The translations under genes were made by a program, and so were the position numbers. This document shows, in pieces, positions 7,790 through 12,684 of a stretch of 12,684 nt of DNA. The DNA comes from an uncultured Spirochaetaceae bacterium. GTDB lineage: Bacteria; Spirochaetota; Spirochaetia; Sphaerochaetales; Sphaerochaetaceae. The notes beneath the pieces are model-generated. The model was not told the DNA's origin. It did not search any database and saw nothing but the letters and a program-made list of their open reading frames with translations. The stretch spans positions 1-12,684 of the forward strand of contig CANRIJ010000035.1 in NCBI GenBank assembly GCA_947630635.1. The letters are read 5' to 3'. Each line of letters starts with the position of its first letter. The stretch's first letter is position 1.

Positions 7790-8790
7790 CAAACGATGAG
7801 CTTAATAATCTAGAAGTGGGCGATTTGCTATCAGAGTATTTGATCTCCTTAAAGAACTATTCATATAACAAAGAAGAAAAACCTGATATTCAAAATGAGT
7901 CTGAGGCTATTCATTCATCTGAGACTCCAGAAATACCTGAGATATTCTCTCTTGAAGAAAGTATTGGGAAAGAGGTTTCTGCCAATGATGAGGTATTTTA
8001 TAGTCCACAAATACCAGAAGTGTATTCTGTCAAGGAAAGCATTAAAGATGAACCCCTCTTCAATAGCGACTCATTCTCTGATTTCATTTCTGCATTAAGG
8101 AACTTTGAGTATACAGATAAGAAAGCTGAAGGGGAGGAGTCAAAACCCGACGAGATTTTTGGCATATTTTCTACTGAAGAGCAGGCTCAGTTCCATTTAA
8201 TGGAACAGGAAGCCATAGCAGAGGCTCATGAGATTGCCATTCAGAATGCTGAGGAGATCAAGAAGTTTGAGAGTGACCTTGAAAAAAGGATTGAAGACTA
8301 CTTCGGAAGAAAGGTTAAAGTCGGTTTTAGCTCACATTTGTATCTGACTTCAACTATGCTTTTTAGCTTCCCGACAATTGGAGCAATTTGGGATATTGGG
8401 GCAAAGTTTGATACTGTCACAATAGCCTTATATTTTAAGGGCGAGTATTTTCCAAGACCCTTGGGATCTAGTTCTTTCAATTTAATATCATCGGAAATTG
8501 CATCGGAATTTGGTCTCTCCTTCCAAGTAAAGATATATGAGCTTGGCAGGTTCTCAGTTAATTTGGGAATTGAAAGCGGATGGTATCAACAGTGGCTAAT
8601 GCAATATAACGATAGAGTCGACAACCAATATCACCTTGTCAATAATGGACTGATGATACGCCCAAGTGCATCTCTTGGTTGGAGACTGGTAGGTTGGTGG
8701 GAAGCACAGCTTGGTCTCTTCTATCAGACGCCGTTATATCCTTTCTATGATGGCTATCAGGGATGGGGTGTATATCTGATGATTGTATAG
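7723..8790 (+). CDS. Frameshifted (-1) extension: repeat/helix region plus outer-membrane-barrel-like domain
   Basis: After a -1 shift at the heptamer, translation would run join(7253..7723,7723..8790), giving 512 residues in total, 355 of them from this frame. Seen in order: an acidic Ser/Pro-rich linker; the second motif copy (fusion residues 193-205); a two-copy 14-residue repeat; the third motif copy (275-287); an Ala/Glu-rich helical stretch (about 309-353); and a beta-rich domain (about 354-512). That domain has alternating aromatic and small residues and many Trp/Tyr/Gly, ending in W-G-V-Y-L-M-I-V. Its ~159 residues are about right for an 8-stranded outer-membrane barrel, but the final residue is Val, not the usual Phe/Trp. 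The only candidate independent start, GTG 7816, has no ribosome binding site and would remove part of the linker. The frame is closed upstream by TGA at 7633-7635. Alternative reading: one lost base in the T run, i.e. a sequencing error or real mutation. Confidence 0.75.
   Translation, partial: LEPFLDESDKFWDKEGSASSPESNDELNNLEVGDLLSEYLISLKNYSYNKEEKPDIQNESEAIHSSETPEIPEIFSLEESIGKEVSANDEVFYSPQIPEVYSVKESIKDEPLFNSDSFSDFISALRNFEYTDKKAEGEESKPDEIFGIFSTEEQAQFHLMEQEAIAEAHEIAIQNAEEIKKFESDLEKRIEDYFGRKVKVGFSSHLYLTSTMLFSFPTIGAIWDIGAKFDTVTIALYFKGEYFPRPLGSSSFNLISSEIASEFGLSFQVKIYELGRFSVNLGIESGWYQQWLMQYNDRVDNQYHLVNNGLMIRPSASLGWRLVGWWEAQLGLFYQTPLYPFYDGYQGWGVYLMIV
7933..8052 (+). repeat. Two-copy 14-residue repeat in the frameshifted extension
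   Basis: I-P-E-I-F-S-L-E-E-S-I-G-K-E (7933-7974) and I-P-E-V-Y-S-V-K-E-S-I-K-D-E (8011-8052) share 8 of 14 residues at a 78-base period. They lie between motif copies two and three and may be short linear binding modules of the exported linker. Confidence 0.7.
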
Positions 8791-8860
8791 CCGATTGTGA
8801 GAGTCGGACTCACGACCTACGCTTTACGAGAGCGTCGCTCTACCACTGAGCTAAATCGGC
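8789..8860 (-). tRNA. tRNA-Thr (anticodon CGT)
   Basis: Read on the minus strand, a 72-base cloverleaf forms. The acceptor stem is GCCGATT with AATCGGC, the D arm GCTC...GAGC, and the anticodon stem ACGCT/AGCGT with loop CTCGTAA, giving anticodon CGT, which reads ACG threonine codons. The T stem is GTGAG/CTCAC. The T loop reads TCCGACT, with C where U55 (normally pseudouridine) is expected, and the discriminator is U; both are unusual but the fold is intact. CCA is not encoded. The 3' end overlaps the TAG stop (8788-8790) of the convergent frameshifted gene by two bases. Confidence 0.92.
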
Positions 8861-8868
8861 ACTCTTAG

Positions 8869-8874
8869 ATGATA
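8869..8874 (-). promoter_or_regulatory. Possible -10 box of tRNA-Thr
   Basis: On the minus strand TATCAT (5 of 6 to TATAAT) lies 8 bases before the tRNA 5' end, a suitable distance. The sequence 17 bp upstream is A-rich and does not resemble a good -35, so the call rests on position alone. Confidence 0.35.
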
Positions 8875-9029
8875 ACTTGTTTCTTTGTCTTTTTTCTACA
8901 GTGTTTTAAATAGTGTTTAGATTGTTGAAATGATTAAAATGGGTCATTTTGATACATGCTTTAAACTTAATTGTGTATTCTTCAATAAAGTGTGGTCTAT
9001 TGGTCATTTTGAACATATATTTAGTTTAT

Positions 9030-9043
9030 AGGAGGCCAGGAGG
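9030..9043 (+). promoter_or_regulatory. Tandem Shine-Dalgarno sites
   Basis: AGGAGG occurs twice, at 9030-9035 and 9038-9043. The second is 6 bases before ATG 9050 and is ideal. The first is 14 bases away and has no start codon of its own; it may act as a ribosome standby site. Two perfect sites imply strong initiation for a very short gene. Confidence 0.8.
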
Positions 9044-9049
9044 TTCATT

Positions 9050-9253
9050 ATGGAAGAGATTAAAATTGATTTTCAGAACATCAATATCAGTCCTCAGGAC
9101 CTGGCATTCATTAACTATATGACCAATGAGGCTGTTACTAAGGGAACACAGGTTGGAATTCCCTGGAAAGAGGAAGTCTATAAGTATTTATTTGAAACAA
9201 GCTCATTAATTGACTATGCTAAAATCTTCGGATATCAAGATAACTTGGTATAA
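9050..9253 (+). CDS. 67-aa protein of unknown function upstream of tsaD
   Basis: A 67-residue soluble protein with no signal peptide or membrane segment, acidic overall and rich in Ile, Tyr, Asn and Glu. It contains P-W-K-E-E-V-Y-K-Y-L-F-E in its middle. I do not recognise the family, and there are no Cys clusters or nucleotide-binding motifs. Its reality is supported by the very strong ribosome binding site, its position on the coding strand, and its stop only 11 bases before the tsaD start, so the two are probably co-transcribed. A helical adaptor or regulator is conceivable but is speculation. Confidence 0.72.
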   Translation: MEEIKIDFQNINISPQDLAFINYMTNEAVTKGTQVGIPWKEEVYKYLFETSSLIDYAKIFGYQDNLV

Positions 9254-9264
9254 GAGGATTTGAC

Positions 9265-10293
9265 TTGAATATTTTAGGCATTGAGACAAGCTGTGATGAA
9301 TGCTCGGCTTCTGTTGTAGAAGACGGGCGACTTATTAAATCAAATGTTGTTGCAACTCAGATTGAGCTTCATAAGCCCTATGAGGGTGTTGTTCCAGAGC
9401 TTGCAAGCAGGCTCCATACAGAATGGATTTCACAAGTAGTAAAGTACTCTATTGAGAGTGCTGGACTCAAGAACTCTGATATTGATGGAGTTGCCGTATC
9501 AAATAGGCCAGGGCTATTGGGCTCTCTTCTTGTTGGAACTAACTTTGCAAAGGCATTTGCTTATGCTCTCAAGATTCCCTTTATTGGAATAGACCATATA
9601 AGGGCTCACCTCTATGCATCGCAGGTTGAGCATCCGCTTGAGTACCCATATCTTGGAGTACTCGTCTCTGGCGGCCATACGGTAATATGCAAGGTAAACA
9701 GCTTTGATGATATCGAGGTTTTGGGAACAACGATTGACGATGCAATAGGAGAGGCCTTTGATAAGGTTGCCAAGTTCTATGGCCTTGGATACCCTGGCGG
9801 TATCCAGATTGATAGGCTCTCAAAACTTGGCGATCCAAATGCATTTCTCTTTCCAGGACCCTCAATCAAGGACTCAAAGCATCCCTATGATATTTCCTAC
9901 TCCGGTCTTAAGACTGCCGCAATAAATCAAAGGGAGAAATTTCTTCAAAAGGGAAAGGAAGACTCCAAGGAGAACCTAGCAGCCTCATTTCAGAGACAGG
10001 CTGTCGGGATGCTTATGAAGAGAGTGAGAGATGCACTTAGAAAGACAGGGCTAAAGCGCGTCTCAGCAGGCGGTGGAGTTGCAGCCAATTCTCTTTTAAG
10101 AGAGGAGCTCTCCTCTTTAAGAGAGGGTGGATATGAGGTCTCATTTCCATCAATTAAGCTTTGCACTGATAATGGAGCTATGGTTGCAGCTCTTGGATAT
10201 AGATACCTAAATGAGGGTATTCATGATGATGAATACCTCTCAAGCTATGCAAGGGTAAAGGCTTTTTCCTCCTATAAGACAAGAGAGAGTTAA
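9265..10293 (+). CDS. tsaD: tRNA N6-adenosine threonylcarbamoyltransferase TsaD
   Basis: TsaD transfers the threonylcarbamoyl group to A37 of tRNAs that read ANN codons (t6A), working in the cytoplasm with TsaB and TsaE in bacteria. The 342-residue length fits the family. Visible motifs: L-G-I-E-T-S-C-D-E at the N-terminus (residues 4-12, followed by Cys instead of the usual Thr/Ser), metal-binding H-I-R-A-H (His111 and His115, the positions known in E. coli), V-S-G-G-H-T, D-D-A-I-G-E-A-F-D-K, Y-P-G-G, S-Y-S-G-L-K-T, G-G-G-V-A-A-N and C-T-D-N-G-A-M. The start is TTG 9265, because the conserved N-terminus begins directly after it and AGAGG lies upstream at usual spacing. It follows the 67-aa gene closely. 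One oddity is S-N-R-P-G-L where G-P-G-L is usual. The neighbouring tRNA-Thr would be a substrate. Confidence 0.97.
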   Translation: MNILGIETSCDECSASVVEDGRLIKSNVVATQIELHKPYEGVVPELASRLHTEWISQVVKYSIESAGLKNSDIDGVAVSNRPGLLGSLLVGTNFAKAFAYALKIPFIGIDHIRAHLYASQVEHPLEYPYLGVLVSGGHTVICKVNSFDDIEVLGTTIDDAIGEAFDKVAKFYGLGYPGGIQIDRLSKLGDPNAFLFPGPSIKDSKHPYDISYSGLKTAAINQREKFLQKGKEDSKENLAASFQRQAVGMLMKRVRDALRKTGLKRVSAGGGVAANSLLREELSSLREGGYEVSFPSIKLCTDNGAMVAALGYRYLNEGIHDDEYLSSYARVKAFSSYKTRES

Positions 10294-10300
10294 CTCCTTA

Positions 10301-10329
10301 TTGACAGGTTTTTCGATTTAACTTATCCT
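10301..10329 (+). promoter_or_regulatory. Sigma-70-type promoter of the tRNA-Gln/tRNA-Glu unit
   Basis: A perfect -35 (TTGACA, 10301-10306) is separated by 17 bp from TATCCT (10324-10329). The start point would fall near 10336, a few bases before the tRNA-Gln 5' end at 10342. The position and spacing are those of a strong stable-RNA promoter. Confidence 0.82.
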
Positions 10330-10341
10330 CTTGTTCTTGAA

Positions 10342-10412
10342 TGGGATGTAGTGTAATGGTAACACTGCAGATTCTGGTTCTGCCTTTGGGGGTTCGAATC
10401 CCTCCATCCCAG
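10342..10412 (+). tRNA. tRNA-Gln (anticodon CTG)
   Basis: A 71-base cloverleaf: acceptor TGGGATG with CATCCCA, anticodon stem GCAGA/TCTGC with loop TTCTGGT giving anticodon CTG for CAG codons, T loop TTCGAAT, and discriminator G as usual for glutamine. The U1-A72 pair is also typical of tRNA-Gln. CCA is not encoded. It is the first of two tRNAs behind the 10301 promoter. Confidence 0.96.
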
Positions 10413-10423
10413 AAGATGATAGC

Positions 10424-10495
10424 GGTCCCTTCGTCTAACGGTTAGGACGGGAGATTCTCAGTCTCTAAATAGCAGTTCGATTCTGCTAGGGACTA
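10424..10495 (+). tRNA. tRNA-Glu (anticodon CTC)
   Basis: A 72-base cloverleaf: acceptor GGTCCCT with AGGGACT (the first pair is a G-U wobble), anticodon stem GGAGA/TCTCT with loop TTCTCAG giving anticodon CTC for GAG codons, T arm AGCAG/CTGCT with loop TTCGATT, discriminator A. CCA is not encoded. Flanking GATAG (10418-10422) and CTATC (10493-10497) could extend the precursor stem and mark processing. Confidence 0.95.
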
Positions 10496-10506
10496 TCACA
10501 AGATTG

Positions 10507-10532
10507 AAGGCAACTTAATGGTTGCCTTTTTT
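10507..10532 (+). terminator. Rho-independent terminator after tRNA-Glu
   Basis: A perfect 8-bp stem (AAGGCAAC 10507-10514, GTTGCCTT 10521-10528) with a 6-base loop and six T residues (10527-10532). It closes the tRNA unit and sits only 14 bases before the ABC-F start codon at 10547. Confidence 0.92.
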
Positions 10533-10546
10533 CAAGCGGAGATGAG

Positions 10547-12181
10547 ATGATTCAGGCAAGCAATATTTCCCTTTCATATGGAACACAGGTTCTATTTAAA
10601 GACGTAAATATAAAGTTCACTCCAGGCAACTGCTATGGAATAATCGGCGCAAATGGCGCTGGCAAATCTACATTCTTAAAGATTCTATCTGGTGAGATCG
10701 AGAGCGATACAGGAGAGGTGATAATCACACCCGGCGAGAGAATGGCTGTCTTAAGACAGGACCATTTTGCCTTCAATAAATACAGAGTTCTTGACACTGT
10801 TATAATGGGATATCAAAAGCTCTGGGATATTATGAAGGAGCGAGATGAGATCTACCAAAAAGAGGATTTCTCTGAGGAAGACGGAATCAGGGCTGCAGAG
10901 CTCGAGACTGAGTTTGCTGAGCTTGGCGGATGGGAGGCTGAGGCCAATGCCGCAGTAATGCTAGATGGCCTTGGAATTCCCGTTACACTTCATGAGAAGA
11001 AGATGGAGGAGATTGAGGATAATCTCAAGGTCAGGGTTCTTCTTGCCCAGGCACTCTTTGGGGATCCTGATATCCTTCTACTGGATGAGCCCACAAACCA
11101 CTTGGACCTTGAGTCCATTCACTGGCTTGAGGATTGGCTTGAGAACTTCAATAACACAGTTATAGTCGTCTCTCACGATAGACACTTTCTAAATACCGTC
11201 TGTACCCATATCTGCGATATTGATTTCTCTAAGATACAGCTCTATGTGGGAAACTACGATTTCTGGTATATGTCCTCTCAGCTTGCTCAAAAGCAGATGA
11301 AGGATGAGAAAAAGCGCAGAGAGGAGAAGATTGCAGAGCTAAAGGAGTTTATTCAGCGCTTCTCATCTAATGTCGCCAAGGCAAAGCAGGCGACTTCCAG
11401 AAAGAAGCTTATAGAGAAACTCACAATCGATGATATCAAGCCCTCCTCAAGACGCTTTCCCTATGTTGCCTTTAAGCCCAACAGGGAGATTGGCAATATC
11501 TGTCTTCAGATAAAGGGAATTTCCAAGACCATTGACGGAGAGAGGATAATCGATAATCTCTCTCTTGAGATCAACCCAAGTGACAAGGTTGCCTTTGTTG
11601 GCCCAAATCACTATGCAAAGACAGTTCTCTTTCAGATACTCTCTGGGGAGATGGAGCCTGACTCTGGCTCTTTCAACTGGGGAGTTACCACTTCGCTATC
11701 CTACTTTCCAAAGGACAATAGCAAGATGCTTACTGACGAGAGCATGACAGAGTACCTTCAAAAGTACTCCCCGGAGGATGATGAGTCTTTTGCTCGAAGC
11801 TTTTTAGGCAGGATGCTCTTCTCTGGCGATGAGGCTCTTAAGAGCTGCTCGGTTCTCTCTGGCGGTGAGAGGGTAAGGCTGATTCTTGCTAAGATGATGC
11901 TTGAGGGGGCTAATTGCATGATCTTCGATGAGCCGACATCGCACTTGGACCTTGAGTCTATTCAGGCATTAAATGACGGTCTTATAAACTTCAAGGGCAT
12001 GCTTATGTTCAATAGCCATGACCATCAGTTTGTATCATCTCTTGCAAATAGGATTATTGAATTCACCCCAACTGGAGTCATCGACAGGATGATGGATTTT
12101 GAGGACTATATTAGCGATGAGAAGATCAAGGCAATGAGAGAAAAGGCCTATAATACAACTAGGGGAGTTGTGCTCTTATAA
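10547..12181 (+). CDS. ABC-F ATPase, YbiT-like
   Basis: A 544-residue soluble ABC-F protein: two nucleotide-binding domains, no membrane segments, and a charged Lys/Glu-rich linker (about residues 240-300). ABC-F proteins bind the ribosome E-site region and rescue or modulate stalled translation. It resembles E. coli YbiT throughout (V-L-D-T-V-I-M-G, W-L-E, S-R-F-S-x-N-x-x-K-x-x-Q-A-T-S-R). Domain 1: Walker A G-A-N-G-A-G-K-S-T (34-42), Q-loop R-Q-D, degenerate signature before K-V-R-V-L-L-A-Q-A-L (degenerate in YbiT too), Walker B D-E-P-T-N-H-L-D, switch His in S-H-D-R. Domain 2: intact L-S-G-G-E (437-441) and D-E-P-T-S-H-L-D (461-468), but an altered Walker A, G-P-N-H-Y-A-K-T-V (352-360), and F-P-K-D where YbiT has the Q-loop Gln, so ATP use at that half may be weak. 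GGAG 10538-10541 is the ribosome binding site. Nothing specific suggests antibiotic resistance. Confidence 0.93.
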   Translation: MIQASNISLSYGTQVLFKDVNIKFTPGNCYGIIGANGAGKSTFLKILSGEIESDTGEVIITPGERMAVLRQDHFAFNKYRVLDTVIMGYQKLWDIMKERDEIYQKEDFSEEDGIRAAELETEFAELGGWEAEANAAVMLDGLGIPVTLHEKKMEEIEDNLKVRVLLAQALFGDPDILLLDEPTNHLDLESIHWLEDWLENFNNTVIVVSHDRHFLNTVCTHICDIDFSKIQLYVGNYDFWYMSSQLAQKQMKDEKKRREEKIAELKEFIQRFSSNVAKAKQATSRKKLIEKLTIDDIKPSSRRFPYVAFKPNREIGNICLQIKGISKTIDGERIIDNLSLEINPSDKVAFVGPNHYAKTVLFQILSGEMEPDSGSFNWGVTTSLSYFPKDNSKMLTDESMTEYLQKYSPEDDESFARSFLGRMLFSGDEALKSCSVLSGGERVRLILAKMMLEGANCMIFDEPTSHLDLESIQALNDGLINFKGMLMFNSHDHQFVSSLANRIIEFTPTGVIDRMMDFEDYISDEKIKAMREKAYNTTRGVVLL

Positions 12182-12684
12182 TGACTGCCGTTCTTGATAT
12201 TGGGAACTCAAACATTGTCCTATCACTTGAGAAAGACGGAGTCTTTGAGAATACCATAAGAATCTTCACTGACACCAAAAAGACAGGTGATGAGTACTAT
12301 GTGATACTCAATACCCTATTAAATGACGAGGGTGTTGATAGATCTATAGTTCGAAGAGCCGTTATCTCATCGGTTGTTCCCTTTATAACCCGCTCTTTTG
12401 AGAAGAATATGAAGAGGCTCTTCTCAGTAGATCCCTTAATTGTCACAAATAGCGTTGAGAGTGGCCTTGTTAAAGAGTCTATTCCCCCCGAGCTTGGCTC
12501 AGACCTTTTATGCAATGCATCATATGCTCACCATAGGCTCAAAGATAGGTCAGTTATGGTAGTAGACTTTGGAACGGCCCTTACAACTACAAGCGTTGAT
12601 AAAAATGGCAGAGTCTTGGGCGTTACAATCGCCCCTGATGCGGCTCGGCGGCGGGAAAGACGACCAGATCGCACGCGCGGTAGG
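12181..12684 (+). CDS. coaX: Type III pantothenate kinase CoaX, partial and corrupted at the window end
   Basis: CoaX phosphorylates pantothenate in the first step of coenzyme A synthesis. It is an ASKHA-fold cytoplasmic enzyme of about 255 residues. Visible motifs: D-I-G-N-S-N near the start (phosphate loop), I-S-S-V-V-P, E-L-G-S-D (usually G-[AV]-D-R, so the Arg is replaced by Leu), and V-V-D-F-G-T-A-L-T-T. Its ATG overlaps the ABC-F stop (TAATG), so the two are translationally coupled. The sequence is normal to about Pro152 (12636), where Gly should follow. From about 12637 the frame gives an Arg-rich, unrelated peptide to the window edge. Only the first ~152 residues should be trusted as CoaX. 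Confidence 0.9.
   Translation, partial: MTAVLDIGNSNIVLSLEKDGVFENTIRIFTDTKKTGDEYYVILNTLLNDEGVDRSIVRRAVISSVVPFITRSFEKNMKRLFSVDPLIVTNSVESGLVKESIPPELGSDLLCNASYAHHRLKDRSVMVVDFGTALTTTSVDKNGRVLGVTIAPDAARRRERRPDRTRGR
12638..12684. other. GC-rich foreign tail, probable chimeric contig end
   Basis: These 47 bases are about 70% GC (33 of 47 by hand count), against a much more AT-rich surrounding gene. They break the CoaX protein within a conserved I-x-P-G stretch. Read in the frame beginning at 12638 they give M-R-L-G-G-G-K-D-D-Q-I-A-R-A-V with mostly G or C in third positions, like a gene from a high-GC genome. A misassembled read end is more likely than a biological junction. Confidence 0.7.

Larger units (their letters stand above)
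7658..8112 (+). repeat. Three copies of a 13-residue motif spanning the frameshift
   Basis: Ungapped copies lie at 7658-7696 (L-D-L-Y-L-R-A-L-S-E-F-S-Y, zero frame), 7828-7866 (L-S-E-Y-L-I-S-L-K-N-Y-S-Y, -1 frame) and 8074-8112 (F-S-D-F-I-S-A-L-R-N-F-E-Y, -1 frame). Consensus: [LF]-x-x-[YF]-[LI]-x-[AS]-L-x-[NE]-[FY]-[SE]-Y. It looks amphipathic and helical. Its presence on both sides of the shift indicates that both frames belong to one protein. Confidence 0.75.
8861..9049. promoter_or_regulatory. Divergent intergenic region between tRNA-Thr and the 67-aa gene
   Basis: This AT-rich gap must promote the tRNA leftwards and the 9050 operon rightwards. Several weak rightward -35/-10 pairs exist: TTGAAA 8925-8930 with TTTGAT 8948-8953 (spacer 17), and TTGATA 8949-8954 with TGTATT 8974-8979 (spacer 19). 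None is convincing. An 11-base direct repeat GGTCATTTTGA occurs at 8942-8952 and 9002-9012. An inverted repeat AAAATG/CATTTT (8936-8941, 8945-8950) overlaps its first copy. No intrinsic terminator for the lipoprotein operon is visible here. Confidence 0.4.

Noticed and set aside
7816..8790. Independent gene starting at GTG 7816
   Set aside because: There is no ribosome binding site, the frame is open well upstream to the slippery site, and the product would lack any signal peptide despite an exported-type C-terminal domain. Treated instead as the frameshifted extension.
7253..8790. Simple pseudogene or sequencing indel in the T run
   Set aside because: Not excluded, but less likely: the break sits exactly on a phased slippery heptamer with a pseudoknot at correct distance, and both frames otherwise look intact and protein-like.
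8881..8897. T-rich stretch as terminator of the lipoprotein operon
   Set aside because: No stable hairpin lies directly before it; only the antisense tRNA sequence is upstream, and that is not adjacent.
9581..9865. Minus-strand open frame within tsaD
   Set aside because: A shadow of a highly conserved gene; its translation has no protein-like features.
10547..12181. Antibiotic-resistance ABC-F
   Set aside because: Sequence features match the housekeeping YbiT type; no linker feature or neighbour indicates a resistance factor.
1..12684. CRISPR arrays, insertion sequences, integrases or prophage genes
   Set aside because: No regularly spaced direct repeats, transposase or integrase motifs, or paired terminal inverted repeats were found, and no duplicated tRNA end suggesting an attachment site.

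Overview
The window looks like a piece of a host-associated spirochaete genome (moderate to low confidence). The evidence is a run of lipoproteins whose signal peptides end in relaxed S-S-C or A-S-C lipoboxes, clear Shine-Dalgarno sites (which argue against Bacteroidota), a type III pantothenate kinase, and AT-rich accessory genes beside better conserved housekeeping genes. No marker gene fixes the lineage.

Positions 1-465 hold the 3' end of a secreted-type protein gene closed by a strong intrinsic terminator. Its last ~130 residues match the C-terminal domain of a complete lipoprotein encoded further on, so the locus is a family of related surface proteins. Positions 466-627 are a leader full of inverted repeats, two of which interlock like an H-type pseudoknot. 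Positions 628-8790 are a tight, one-strand, four-gene lipoprotein operon. It has two large fibronectin-III-like lipoproteins (1256 and 734 aa), a 207-aa lipoprotein with an acidic linker, and a 157-aa lipoprotein whose frame stops at a TAG.

The most interesting signal is at that TAG. The stop directly follows the slippery heptamer T TTT TTC. Six bases later comes a 9-bp stem, and the stem's loop pairs with sequence further downstream, giving a classical H-type pseudoknot. The -1 frame is then open for 355 more codons and encodes a long repeat/helix region and a C-terminal beta-rich, outer-membrane-barrel-like domain. A 13-residue motif occurs once before the shift (frame 2) and twice after it (frame 1). 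Programmed -1 frameshifting would therefore yield two proteins from one start: a 157-aa lipoprotein and a 512-aa lipoprotein-barrel fusion.

Positions 8789-8860 (minus strand) encode tRNA-Thr(CGT), its 3' end overlapping the stop codon of the frameshifted gene. Positions 9050-10293 hold a 67-aa gene of unknown function and tsaD (tRNA t6A synthesis). A good sigma-70-type promoter then drives tRNA-Gln(CTG) and tRNA-Glu(CTC), which end in an intrinsic terminator placed only 14 bp before a YbiT-like ABC-F gene. That gene overlaps coaX by one base. CoaX reads normally for about 152 residues. The last ~47 bases then change abruptly to about 70% GC and no longer fit CoaX, which suggests a chimeric contig end.
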